This document shows positions 13,269 to 24,449 of a stretch of 64,000 nt of DNA, piece after piece. Position 1 is the first letter of the stretch. Every line of letters starts with the position of its first letter. The position numbers and the translations under genes are program-made. The notes beneath the pieces were generated by a model that worked only from the letters and a program-made list of their open reading frames with translations, had not been told where the DNA came from and did no database searches. Source of the stretch: Distichodus sexfasciatus (Eukaryota > Chordata > Actinopteri > Characiformes > Distichodontidae); NCBI GenBank assembly GCA_032718565.1, contig JAVGVS010000004.1, positions 4,407,302 to 4,471,301 of the forward strand, read 5' to 3'.

Positions 13269-15458
13269 AAAAAGCTCCGTTTTCCTTGACCAAAAACGCC
13301 GTCTCAGTGTGGACGGAAGGCCAAAACGGAGAGAAAAAGATGCGTTTTCAAACGAAAACGTATTAGTGTGGACATGGTCTTAGATTCCCCCAGGGACACT
13401 AAACTCGGGGATCTGGTCCTAAACTCCGGTCCACGTTTTCCCTGAAGTCAGTTCCGTGGTCGGTCTCACATGAGTCCTAATTACGTCTCATCAGTTGTGT
13501 GCAAAGCTATTTTGCATGCTTCTCATGTTGTGAAATTATTATGGATTCACTACTTTGCGTGGCGATGATTTCGAACGTTGGTTACTTGTTTGTCCTGTTT
13601 TCACCCTACTCTGACCAGTTGCCTGTTCTTCTTCGACTGGAGTTGTAGACGCTCTTTACCTGTTTCCCTGACGACGTTTTGGATTTGTTTACTTCGCCGG
13701 CTTTCTTTTTTTTGCAACTGGGTCGCTAATACTGAGCTTATTTAGGGTGTTATGTTACATTTTTTTTAATTTCTGAAATTAAATGGAAAATGGAAATATG
13801 AAAATGATAGTTACAGTAAACATACACGTAAATGCTTTCTCCCAAACCTGAAAAATCTTGAAGACTACATAAAAAACGTAATACATAAAGTATTCATGAA
13901 CCAAAAGTTTGTTTATTCAGCACTACCGCCATTGGTCTTGAGCAGTACCCTTAACCCCAAGTTGCTCCACATTCCTGAAATTAATACACTTAATCTACTT
14001 TTTTGCATCTTAAAAATGTACATTCAGCATTTTTGACTAATACTACACGTCTTTTTCAAATTTGAAGTTTTAAATGATTGTGTCTGTTTATCTACATTTA
14101 GTTTTATATGTAAATGTTTTTGCTACTTCTCTACAAAACCTTTTCCCTTTTGTCTGCAAGTCTCTAAGTGGACAGTGTGAGGACAGACCTAATGAAACTA
14201 TCGCCACATGGAACATTACTGTTGGTGCAGATCTGAATGGAACACTTTTTAGATGCCATGTTAACGGCCTCCCTGATAGATATGGCTACCTTTGGCTGGA
14301 TGGTATGTTAAAAGTTTATTTCTAAAGCTTAATTTTCACTTTGTCACCAAAAAATACAAAGTACTTAACAAAGATCAAAAGAGTTATAGCAGCCAGTCAC
14401 AGGGGATTTACATTTACAGCATTTAGCAGACGTTCTTATCCAGAGCGACTTACAACATGCTAGTCATTGGGCTCTGTGGATTCTCTGCTAAAGGGACAAT
14501 GTGTAGAATTAGTCAGCATTTTGAAATTGTCTTGCCTAATTAAAAACAAAAGTTAAATCATTTCCAACCTTTAAAGTCCTCAACACCTTCACCAGTCTCA
14601 CTCTTTTTACTGTACAATACGGCTTGTTACTGGCTTGATATTTACTGCAACACCGTCAATTGGATTTTATTTCATTTCAAAACTCTTTTAAATTATTAGC
14701 TGACTTGGTAGAAAACATAACATAGTTAGCTGACTGGTTTGCAAATTTGACAAGCTGTTGTTACAAAAGCCACAAACTGAAGACACTTTCCAGTTAATTA
14801 AATATTGCAATTTATTTTTTCCTTCATAGATTTGGGGATAAATAGTACAAATTTGCTTTTTGATTTGTCGGCAAATCAATATGTGTAATTGGATGCATCA
14901 TGTAAGTTTGACAATTGCTGTGAAAATGGAAGTGACAAAGAACTCTTCAGTTGACAATGTAATGGCTAGATTTCATTAACTATAAACATCAATAATAATA
15001 ACAATAGTTATAGTGATTTGAGCTACCACAAGATTGCATGTACTTTTTACAGCTATAGGAATAAGTCTTTGTCTCTCTCTCAGCCAGCAATAGTTACTAT
15101 GCCATGCTGTTTGGTTGTGTAATGGGCGGCTTCTTTGGCATCCTAATTGTCTTTGGAGTGTCCTATGTCTTCCTGAAGAGATCTGAAAGACTTCAGAACT
15201 GTTTCAGTAAGTGTTTCGTTCTCACTCGCTTTGAGAAAGAAGCATATTTTCATTTCCCAGATGTATCTCATGACCAGAAAGCTTTCATTTATGTCCCATT
15301 CACATTAACAAATCAGACACACAAAACAGAGTAGATACAATATGTAGGAGATGTGTTGTGTACCATTGTCCTTATTTGATAAATTCTTGCTTTTTATATT
15401 TGCAGAGGGCAAAGATGATGAGGAGTCGACTATAGTTGGGACCTCAAAAGAATATTAA
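10496..15458 (+). CDS. Uncharacterised single-pass Ig-like membrane protein
   Basis: Five exons (10496-10574, 11184-11359, 14161-14302, 15084-15206, 15406-15458, stop TAA) join in phase to 190 residues. Residues 1-24 look like a signal peptide (FLFFCLFVLELQL). The ectodomain, 27-138, spans two exons and holds five Cys (48, 49, 75, 91, 117) and six N-glycosylation sequons (36, 61, 70, 96, 103, 111). ATFCC and LFRCHV resemble strands B and F of an Ig fold, but the usual core Trp spacing and YxC are missing. Residues 139-163 are a transmembrane helix with a G143xxxG147xxxG151 motif. The short tail is Lys/Arg then acidic (KGKDDEES), ending TSKEY, with no ITAM or ITIM. I do not recognise the family. 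It sits where mammals have HPN-FXYD3. Alternatives are a diverged Ig receptor or adhesion protein. Gene model strong; function unknown. Confidence 0.82.
11453..11938 (+). mobile_element. Solo LTR of a retrotransposon, copy 2
   Basis: Same family and orientation as 1161-1705 (shared CCCTGGACTTT, GATGCCGCCATTTCT, TTGGTTGATCATTGT segments and AATAAA near the right end). It begins TATCACAG (mutated TG start) and ends CTGTGACA, with a perfect 5-bp duplication ACCAG at 11448-11452 and 11939-11943. Lies in intron 2 of the Ig-like gene. Confidence 0.75.
12370..12700 (-). repeat. Degenerate SINE-like segment
   Basis: Contains minus-strand remnants of the tRNA-derived repeats seen elsewhere here (for example AGGGATCAATGGTGGCACTG, 12406 onward). 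Boundaries uncertain. In intron 2 of the Ig-like gene. Confidence 0.35.
12850..13385. mobile_element. Fish MITE rich in GTTTTC/GAAAAC
   Basis: Repeated GAAAACGGCGTTTTC blocks with GTCCACACTATCGTTTTC on the left and its rough inverse (GAAAACG...AGTGTGGAC, to 13373) on the right give an inverted-repeat structure of about 0.5 kb, locally CpG-rich. A small ORF inside is an artefact of the repeat. In intron 2 of the Ig-like gene. Confidence 0.65.
14398..14475 (-). repeat. V-SINE-like 3' fragment
   Basis: CATTTAGCAGACGTTCTTAT followed by CCAGAGCGACTTACA is the reverse complement of the conserved fish V-SINE 3' segment. Intronic in the Ig-like gene. Confidence 0.65.
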
Positions 15459-16111
15459 TTTAATACATCTCTTTTTCTTATTCAGTCTCTTGGAAGTGTA
15501 TGTGTGTAAAGCAAAAGTCTTTGTACTTAAAACATATTTATAGATGAGTACATTACATACAAACATAATGAAATAATTTGACAATTCGTTCAGTAAAGGG
15601 AGCCTTTTATTCATCTTATATGGAGGAGTTGCAGCTGAAGTCTTTATTCGCTTACACTTCAATTTAAGCTACAAATGTCAGAAATCCATCGGCAAGTTAA
15701 CTGTAACTTTGACCTGTGACTCTCTATATGTTTCATCAGTTTTATTGTATTTGCTTTACACAAGTTCAAACTTGTTTATAGGTCTGGATATTTACCTTCA
15801 AGAGCTCACTTTCAAATGTAAACTTATTTAAATATTCAGTTGTTCCTGAAGGCTCTGATTGGCTGGACTGAATGCCTAAATTATGCAGATGCCACAGAAA
15901 GGTTAGGTTCAGTCCACACATTTTCAAGGTGTTAGGTTAGATTACATCATTGCATTTTTAAGATGTTTCTCCAAGATTAAGATGTTAGGCTAAAATAGAG
16001 GGATGTAAAAGTGATGATGCACATTTTTTTCTGTAAGCACTTTTTCTCCAACTGGCACAATTTCTGCTCTTTAACTTCAGTTCTGCACATTTGGCAAATT
16101 CTTTCAATAAA
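15459..16111 (+). promoter_or_regulatory. 3'UTR and poly(A) signal of the Ig-like gene
   Basis: First good AATAAA after the stop is at 16106-16111, giving a 3'UTR of about 0.65 kb. Confidence 0.45.
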
Positions 16112-18200
16112 GCTCTATAAATAATTTCCATTATGGTGGTAGTGGTGACATGAAGTCCAAAAACATTTGTAATAGTTTTTGAGGAAGTCAGATCAGTGTC
16201 AGAAGAATGATCAACTTTGCTTTCTAAAGTGTTTGCTTTGTCTTACCTGGTTAACTTGTCTATTGTTCTAATGAGAGGACAAGAATGTGCGTTTGTAGAA
16301 ACTCAGTGCTTAAGAGCTGTAGGTCTTACAGCAGGATTACAGCAACTTTCCTCAGTGACTTTTTATGAATTTTTATTCCAAATTCATACTAAATAAATAA
16401 GTAAATAAATGCAAAAGTATTCCAAATTTTTTAAGTTATTTAATATCCTCAATACTATAAGTTAAGACACACTTATGTGACTCAAGAGATTCTTAAGGTT
16501 TTTTTTTTTAAGTTTTATGATTTTTGTGGAAAACAAAACTATTATTTACCTCATCACCACCAGCTACATGTATGTCTGCTCATTTTTGCATGCATCTGTG
16601 TCTGTTTATGTGCTTAAACTAAAACATTACCACTGACCAGAGTTCAGGTTTGAAAAATCTAGAAACCTTAAAGGTGCTATAAAATGTGGCTAAAATGAAT
16701 TCAATCTAATGGAGACCCATTAACATGCTTACTCATTGTTAGCCATGCTACCTTTGTGGGTTTGAACTGCCTCTTTAATGATGGCCAAGTCAAAACACCA
16801 AAACCCCACTGAGAGACCCATGGCTTGATGGAGGTAGATGAAGGAGTCACAGCTCTGTGTAAATCTACTGTTTGATGAGTAATGTACCGTCTAAACGGTG
16901 AGTCAGTAGGGAGGATTTTAGTTCCCATTGCTTGCTACTGGGGCATATTCCTGCTTTTCCCAGGTGATGAGAAGGTAAGAAGGTGGTACTTGTTGCTGTT
17001 TCAGGAATCAGCCATTTGGCTGCAATGGAGTAATGTGCATCATTAAATAAAAAATAGATAAGGATTACAATGCTTTATAAAGAAAGAAATGCAGTCAAAC
17101 AGTTATGCCTTATCAGAACAAGTTGTAAATTAATATGTAATTCTACATAAAGAATAGAATCTTTTGCATTTCCAACATGTTCTGGAATACAGTAATTTCA
17201 GAAAAAATGTCATAACTTGGAATACTAAAAATTCACACGGCTTGGTTACCTTCATTTAGAGGTGATTAGCATACAGATTCCTTACACTGAATGTGACCTC
17301 TGGAGAAATCACTATAAAAGGTCTACCTTAAAAGAGTAAAAGTATTAAAGTATCTGAGTATCAACTGTACTTACTGTAAGTATTAAAAGCAATTGCTAGT
17401 TTGTAATTACAATAAATACTTACCTTAAAGTTTTAAAGTTACTGTAAGTAATTACATTTGCTTGTTAATGGCAAATCTTAAACTTCTTTAATCCCAAAAA
17501 TGATAAGGACCAGACTGTGAAACAAAAATTACTGATAATTACTCAGAGTATTCAAAATACTATTTCCGGTATCAAAGTACAAGTACCCAAGTACTATGCT
17601 AAAAACAAAATGTGTGCTAAATTTGGTGATATGTTCTCAAAGACATATTTGGGGGGTCCCCTTTTAGGCTGAAGGTTTTACATTGTTTAAATTTTATTTG
17701 GCAAAAACAGGCTAGCAACATAACCGCTTTGAAGCATCCAAATGCATCATTTAATTGAATAAGTCACAAAAATAATAGCTTTTTAGGAACCAACTGTGGC
17801 TAAAACCAATTTCTGAAGTTTGAAGTATTGCAATACCAACACAGTTCTCTGTCCTGTATACAAATGTCCTGTGATACATAGTCCTGTGATACAAGTAGCC
17901 TAATAAGAGACATGCATGAATACACTTCAAATGGGGATGGAGATTGTGTTTACTGTTTTGCCTGGTCAACTCTACACCTGTTTATAACCTGTGAGACTTC
18001 TAAGCACCTTAGAGCTTAGTCACATTGTGCAAATGCCCCAAAATACTGCCGTTACTTCAGATCAGTGTCATTACTATTTTGTGTAAGTTAATTAGAAGAA
18101 AGCTTAATTTTTCTTCTAATAAGTAATTAAGTAATGCCAGTCTTTTGTGGATGTTCGACAAAAGATTATGGGAAGTCATTTAGATGGACAACAAAAATGT
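16112..18200. other. Intergenic, no feature seen
   Basis: AT-rich DNA without a supported exon, RNA gene or clear repeat boundary. Short ORFs here have no recognisable protein similarity. Confidence 0.4.
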
Positions 18201-18219
18201 CTGCAGGTCTTTGTTTGCA

Positions 18220-18400
18220 CCATTTTTACATTTTAGACATTAAGCAGATGCTAAATAACTATAAACTTTAATCTACTTGCCTAGGATCCTAGGATCCATT
18301 TCCTAACTAGAGGCAAAGTGCCTTTGGAGCAACTTATGGTTAAGGGTCTTGTTTGGGTACCCAATGGTGGTAATGCTTGAGGTACTACGACAACTGAGAT
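18220..18400 (-). repeat. V-SINE-like repeat, reverse copy
   Basis: Reverse-strand counterpart of the 7033 repeat: TAAGCAGATGCTAAATAA at the left (the 3' end of the element) and GGAGCAACTTATGGTTAAGG further right. Diverged. Confidence 0.55.
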
Positions 18401-18959
18401 GTAATGTGATAATTCCACAAAACTTTTTACCATACAAATGCATTTAACCAAATTTGAACCAAAAACCAAAGCACAGTTGTAAGTGCATTATAATGTAGAT
18501 GTAAAATTGACTTTTTATGCTAATTCCAGATATGCATTCTTTTTTTCATCTTTGATAAAACAGCCATAGTTCATCTGACTTGTCTGGGTCTCTTTCAAAT
18601 GTCTTTTAAATATTGTTTAGGCTATAAACATACAAACTGTGTTTGGGGCATAATAGGGAGACAGTGTGGGACAACTACCCAGCATACAAGATCTGATGTC
18701 CTTTTGTTGCATGTGTATACAATAAGGAGGAGTCATCGCCACAGGTAAAAGCTAAGAGAGAAATGTTATTGGTAGATTTCCTGTTAGTCACATACCTGCA
18801 AAACCGCAGTCTTGAAAGTCTTGCTGGAAGCCTTGCAGAAAGGTAAGAAATACCCACTTTTCTTTTTTTCTGGGTTTGGATCATGAGCAGATCTAGAAAT
18901 AAAACATGGCTAGATCTGGAATATTAATTTTGAAATTTCTCATTGATTTGTTGGTTGAT

Positions 18960-19590
18960 AATGGTTGATGGTCTAGTGGTAGAACAATTGCCTACAGACA
19001 AAGACATTGTCTAAAATTGCTCAATTTAGAAATTTGGCCTACTTCTTTGGATCCTTTCATTTGGGAATAATGATCCACTTCAAGTCATGAGTGGACACCA
19101 TGCATTCTACGCCATTCTACACATTTTATACTGAGTCAAAGTTGGAAATCTTACAAAATTCAAGATGCTATCACTTACCAAAAAATGTTTCTTTTTTGGG
19201 CACATAGTAGCCCATAGTAGTACTCACCTACAGACCATGAAGTTGTCAAATCTAGCCCTGTGATACCTGTAGGACAACCACCAAGATGAGCTAGTGGTAG
19301 GGTACTCGCCTCTGGGCCTAGTAGTATCCTAGTAGTTGCCTAAGGATAAAGAGGTCGTAGTTTCAAATCTAGCTCAATCCTATCACCAGAACTACCACTA
19401 GGAAGATCTAGTGGTAGGGTACTCGCCTACGAACAAGGTGATAGATTTAAATCCAGCTATTTTGTACTTTTAATACTACCACTTAGTATTAGGATACTTG
19501 CCTGTGAATAAAGCGCTTGTCAGTGCAAATTCTAGATCCAGTACAAACACCAGGACAATCTATGGTAGGGGACTTTGTCCTAGTATTAGT
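18960..19590 (+). repeat. Cluster of degenerate tRNA-like units
   Basis: At least four tRNA-head-like units recur: GTCTAGTGGTAGAACAATTG (18971), GCTAGTGGTAGGGTACTCGC (19291), TCTAGTGGTAGGGTACTCGC (19408) and a more decayed TTAGTATTAGGATACTTGCC (19484), with B-box-like TTTCAAATCTAGCT and TTTAAATCCAGCT after the second and third. Spacing is irregular. They resemble SINE heads more than functional tRNA genes, since T-stems are mismatched. Confidence 0.6.
19020..19200 (+). repeat. Direct repeat, left copy (pairs with 20270-20450)
   Basis: Shares ordered blocks with 20270-20450: CCTTTCATTTGGGAATAATGATC against CCTTTCATTTGTGAATAATGATC, and ATCACTTACCAAAAAA near the right end of both. Confidence 0.6.
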
Positions 19591-19819
19591 ACTCTGTGTG
19601 GGTGTTTAGCTTTTCCATACCTCTACTATCACCAGGACACAAACATGAAAGATGGTAATTCTGTTGACTGTAAACATAAAAACCGTTTATATAAATGAAT
19701 TGCAATATTATGTAATGCATAGTAGAATCACACGCCCTTAGTCGCAACTTTGCACAAACATGCAAGTTTGTCACCTTCACACTGAGATTTTAGCCAGCTC
19801 TACAGATTTGCACATGCAA

Positions 19820-20200
19820 TCAATACCAGTGAAAACCAAGGGGTGGCCGTACTTCGGGGCCGAAAGCAAGCCGAGTTAATGTGCCGACGACGGAAGGGGG
19901 GCCCAGAAATTTCCAAAACAGCCCTGACACTCTGGGCAAGGGCAGTCCAAGGGTATCGCGGAGCTTGCTGTGTCCTCACTGCTATGACCCGTGGATCTCA
20001 TGTTTACTGTCAAAACACCGGCGTTGACCCGCCTCAGCTGAGTCTACAGCTGTATCTCCTCCGAAAACATTCCTGCTTTCTTGGGATCCATGGGCTGGCT
20101 CTCGCAAAGCAATATGTGATAAAACATCCCATGTGTGGAGTTTATTCATCTCAGAATGTTGATTTTACTGTTGATCTGATGTAACCAAATGTTATTTTAA
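19820..20200 (+). other. GC-richer unexplained segment with an open frame
   Basis: A segment of higher GC than its surroundings contains an open frame of 113 codons (19843-20184) rich in Arg and Gly at its start. I recognise no domain. It lies between the two direct-repeat copies (19020-19200 and 20270-20450), so it is more likely part of a repeat than a gene. Confidence 0.3.
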
Positions 20201-20269
20201 AGGACAACTTATTTTGAATTTTCAGCAATATGTGACAAATTCTGCAGTTCATGATTTTCCAAGATGGCA

Positions 20270-20450
20270 TGTCTGAAAGTCCTCAATTTTTACTTTTATT
20301 AATTTCTTTCGACCCTTTCATTTGTGAATAATGATCTAATAATGATTGTAAATAATGATCATGCATGAAAGGAAACTTCTACACATATTTATGCTAAAGT
20401 AAAATTGCAAATTCATCATCACTTACCAAAAAACCCTTTTCTTAGATTGG
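20270..20450 (+). repeat. Direct repeat, right copy
   Basis: Diverged second copy of 19020-19200; see that entry. It ends just before the first coding exon region of the FXYD gene. Confidence 0.6.
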
Positions 20451-20625
20451 GGTGAGGGTGAGGTTATAGGCTCGAATCAGTGTCTCTCCTATCTCCAGAA
20501 CTTCCACCAGTGGAGGTAAATGGAAAGATGGCAAATAATTAAGAAAGGAATCAAATAAGAGTGTTTACGAAATACTATACATAAAAGTGTTTTCTGTTCA
20601 TTTTAGGAGACAGCAGCTGGCAAAG

Positions 20626-23031
20626 ATGAGTCATTTCTCAGTGTTAGTCCTTCTGACAGGTAAACCCTTTTGCTCTTCCCTCATGTGTACATAGCCTTCA
20701 GTCAGCAAAAACGTGCATCAGATGCAGAAGTTCCTGAAGGGCATCTGACTCGAAAGTTGCAACCACAATAAACAACATTAACAGAGTCACTGAAGTTATT
20801 TCCACTTAAGGAAAGATTTGTTGGAGGTCAAGGGTACTTTCACCTTCCCTCAAAATATGTCTGTAAGTCAAGATTGGGCTCCTTTAGTTTGACATTGAAT
20901 TCACACATTCAGCAAAATGCACAGACATAGAGAGGAATTAGTGATTATAAGAGACCAGTCTTGTGGCTAATGACAAAATTAAATCCTGGTTTCATACAAA
21001 ATTTGTATGAATTGTTTTTTTGAAGTTTCAATCATTAATTTAAAAAATCAACAAAATACAATCACAGCTGACCTTTAACTCTCCTTAATTGCTTTGCACT
21101 CTTAAAAATAATAGAACCAAAGGTGGTTCTTCACAGTGATGCCATAAGGAAGCCTTCTTTGGTTCTACAAAGACCCTTTTACCCATTGGTTCTTCGCAGA
21201 ACCATTTATCATGACGTGATCATGAAGAATTCAGTGTAAATTGCATTTGTATCTTTGTACCTGTGTTCATTATGTGCTGCATGTAATCATTTGTTCAATT
21301 TGTTAAAATGTAGTGTTTAGAAAACTTAACTGAGTCAAGTTATCAGTTACTTTATATAAATCTCTCTAAAAGACAGTAGCTGTTACAATTAAAAATTAAG
21401 GATAAGCAGCCATGAAGGTCATAAAGAGTTCTTCAAAGCACTGAAAATGAGATAAGGTGTTACTTAAAGAACTCTTTTTTACATTCAGTTCTCATCATAA
21501 AAAGGTTATCCAGAGCACTCAGTGTGCTTCAGTGCACTAATGAAGAACCAGTTTTTCTTAGAGCATGGGAAAAGTTACTAATTTTCAGCGGTAACATTAT
21601 TTTTATTTATTTTTAAAATGTATTTTCATCTTCATATTTCTATCTCAGTCAGTTGTATAAAGTTCTATGTGATCCATCCATTAATATTAAACTTAATACA
21701 GGCATGTAGAACATCTATTTACATGTCATGAGAGTTTTTTCATTATTATCAAATGTTCTACCCTTGGGAAACATTTCTTTGGATCATATGCCTATTGCAT
21801 ATTTTTGGCTAATCGTTTCATGCAATATCTTATATAATATTGCAGTGTATTTCATTATTATGTCTTTTTCTTCTCCAGTCTTCAGCACGTTCCTCAGTGA
21901 AACCGAAGCAAGTAAGCCAACATATATCTATGCTGTTGTTCATCTAACCCACAGCCACTACTGTAGTTTACAGGAGTTGAACTTTGTTTCTGTAGTTAAC
22001 TAGTAGTGCACTTTTAAATTCAGTACATTTCTACCATAAACAGTCATTAGTTTCTCCAATTTCCACCCTTAATTTGTCTGAAGTTACCAAAAAAAACTCT
22101 TAGTTAGTTTGGAAACTGATACTAAATGTGTAATATCAAGAATTGCAGGCTTTTATGGAATTTAAAAAAAAAGCCATGTTCCAGTTTCCCTGTGTCAAGG
22201 TGATGATGTTTTGTGTCCCATTTTGTTAAAGAAATTAGAAAATCTGGAAAGCAAGCAAATGAACACATTTAACATTAACATTTAAGTAGTACTTTTACTT
22301 TAAGAAGCATTTTTATGGATGACTTTTGTAATTCTTAAAAAAAGGCTTTACACAATGGATAGCTTTGTAATCAGCAGTTTTGGTCATTTCTACTGCCACG
22401 ACTAACTTTCAATTCCCTATATCTCTCCTTCCGTCTGCTATGTCTGAGCAAAGATCCTTTTGTTTACAGTAAGTCCTTTATTTTTCTCCCGTATTCCCAT
22501 AAGACTACAAACTGGCAAATTTCAAAAATGAATCTGAACTCTGTATTATAAAGTTTTGGTGGATTTATGGTGATACTCCATGACAATTCTCCTTAGACTA
22601 TGACAGGCTGAGGATTGGAGGCATCATCTTCACAATCCTGCTTGTAATAGGAGCTCTTGTGGTTCTTTTGTGTAAGTTTTGCATCCTCCTACATAGATTA
22701 AGCATTTTCTTTTACATTAAATATCTCTCATATTATCAATATTAATTATATTTTGTTTTTCTCCAAAAGATGACAAATGCGGGGCAAGAAGCAAGTGAGT
22801 GTCTTTTTGTCTAATAGTTGATGAAATTGGACTTACTGTCCAAGCAACAAAGTACAAAACACTTTACCAGTATGATTATATTGTCTCATTTAAGACACAC
22901 TTTGAAAATAATGCAATGCTGGTAAACTTTCGTAAACTGCTAATGTTCAGATATTCCTCTCTGAGGAATATTCTCCCTCTCATAATCTGTCTCTCTCTTG
23001 CAGGAAAAGGGATGATGCCAGTCAGATTTGA
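20626..23031 (+). CDS. FXYD-family ion transport regulator (first of two)
   Basis: Six exons (20626-20659, 21879-21911, 22454-22468, 22597-22671, 22770-22794, 23004-23031, stop TGA) give 69 residues. Residues 1-22 form a signal peptide (MSHFSVLVLLTVFSTFL...). Then come the FXYD block, NPFVYNYDRLRIGG, and one membrane helix (IIFTILLVIGALVVLL), followed by a short basic tail (KCGARSKKRDDASQI). FXYD proteins are small type I membrane proteins that bind the Na+/K+-ATPase alpha subunit and tune its kinetics. The boundary phases (all phase 1 up to the tail) match the second FXYD gene. The 15-base exon 3 is the weakest call; as spliced it gives PFVYN in place of the family PFxYD. The exon starts at 20607 with 5'UTR, so a non-coding first exon should lie upstream. 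Orthology within the family cannot be fixed; position next to hpn resembles mammalian FXYD3. Confidence 0.85.
21098..21570. mobile_element. Fish GGTTCTT-type MITE
   Basis: Contains the recurrent fish repeat pattern CTTAAAAATAATAGAACC, GGTGGTTCTTCACAG, GGTTCTACAAAGACCCTTTT and GGTTCTTCGCAGAACC (21107-21205), with diverged related sequence at 21410-21565 (AAAGAACTC, GAAGAACC). In intron 1 of the first FXYD gene. Confidence 0.6.
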
Positions 23032-23327
23032 ACCTGTCCTGAGGAATTCATCCATGTCAAGCAGTTTGATAAATGACACTTTGAGACATGTGGCTGGCTG
23101 AGACACATGCCCTGTCCGAGTGCTCAAAATTGAGTTTCTGAAATTGAGAACATGGCAGTTCAGATGCAGTCTAACTGGGCATCAGATTCTCTTCTGTTCC
23201 AAATCCCATGAAAATAACTCTTGCATGCTTCCATCTGAATATATAATTTAAAATCTATAAATATCATTCGCTTTTGCTGTATAAAGAAATGCCAGGGATA
23301 ATGGTGGTTATGTAGAAATCAAGAGAA

Positions 23328-23333
23328 AATAAA
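23328..23333 (+). promoter_or_regulatory. Poly(A) signal of first FXYD gene
   Basis: AATAAA about 300 bases after the stop codon at 23031; no better hexamer lies between. Confidence 0.6.
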
Positions 23334-23551
23334 TTCAGTTTTAGTCTTAATGCTTTCATGGTCTTTCTGACATTTTTGAATTTGTAAGACTATCTATTTC
23401 TAGTGTAATGCATAATTAATATGGGAAAATATAGGAAAAAATAACCTTAATATTAATATTATCCCAAGTATTTAAGGCGAGCTAGTGTTTAAGATGACCT
23501 CATTTGTGAAGTCATCTTAGTGTTTAAGATGACTTCACTTCATCTCTCTCT

Positions 23552-23778
23552 CTGTCTGAGTTTGCATGCTCTCCCCGTGTTCACATGGCTTTCCTCCGGG
23601 TGCTCTGGTTTTCTCCCACAGGCCAAAGGCATCCACTATAGGTTAATTGGCGACTCTAAATTGGCCCCTGTGTGGTGTGAGTGCGTGTGCCCTGCGGTGT
23701 TGACCCAGGCTTGTTCCCCCGCCTTGCGCCCGTAAATTCCCGGGACCTCAGTTGGGATTAAGCGGTGAATGAATGAAT
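23552..23778 (+). repeat. tRNA-headed fish SINE, 5'-truncated copy
   Basis: Body of the SINE seen at 6276 (GCATGCTCTCCCCGTG, TTTCCTCCGGGTGCTC), ending in a GAATGAATGAAT tail that runs into the microsatellite at 23777. Confidence 0.75.
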
Positions 23779-23847
23779 ATATACTGTGTGTGTATATATA
23801 TATGTATATATATATATATATATAGTGTGTGTGTGTGTGTGTGTGTT
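23777..23847. repeat. (TA)n/(TG)n microsatellite
   Basis: Mixed TA and TG dinucleotide repeats directly after a SINE tail, with a closing run of about twelve GT units. Confidence 0.9.
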
Positions 23848-24135
23848 TCTCCACATTAGCATTTGTAGAGTACAAATTACTGAACAAAGTGCTAGAATTA
23901 TTATTACTAATATTGTTAGTAGTGGCTTGTCACTTGAACTTATATTTTTTCAGTAAATTCCAGTTGTACTCACCCCGTACAATGAAGTCAATATAAAGTA
24001 ACTCCAAAACACAATTTGAAGCAATCGAGATCTTGTGATTAACTTTACTGTGGTTGTGTTGGACCTCTTCATATACCCTTCCAACTGTCTGTCTGCCTAT
24101 CTATGTAAATGGAATAGTGGGGTTCAAAAATGTCA

Positions 24136-24175
<40 letters not shown>

Positions 24176-24195
24176 GTTATTGTTATTGTTGTTGT
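24136..24195. repeat. (ATT)n microsatellite
   Basis: About fifteen ATT units grading into GTT units; the poly-Leu frame through it is an artefact. Confidence 0.95.
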
Positions 24196-24449
24196 ACCAA
24201 CCTCTAACTAGCTATCTGCCAGAATTCAATCTAATAGAGATTGTACTTCAGTTTTATTATCAATATTATTATTAGTAGCCGTATATTTGCGTCTGTATTT
24301 ACCACAAAATGTGACCTCCAGTCGTTGCTTGTTTTCGAAGATGCACATTTCATTTACATGATTTAGTCAATTTACCAACATGTGTCACCGAGGTCCTCAG
24401 AGAAACCTCGTCTCTAATTAGTGTCCTATTACCGTGTGCATGTCTTATC

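Noticed and set aside
13166..13366. Basic, Arg/Phe-rich small ORF
   Set aside because: Lies entirely in the GTTTTC/GAAAAC MITE; the pattern is the repeat's own.
10496..15458. Identification of the Ig-like gene as a sodium channel beta subunit (SCN1B lies near HPN in human)
   Set aside because: Cys spacing, length of ectodomain and tail do not match the beta subunits; no V-set YxC or W motif.
18960..19590. True tRNA genes
   Set aside because: Acceptor and T stems do not pair and anticodon arms are not conserved among units; best seen as SINE-like relics.
24054..24275. Open frame with a long poly-Leu run
   Set aside because: Produced by the (ATT)n microsatellite; no signal peptide or conserved flank.
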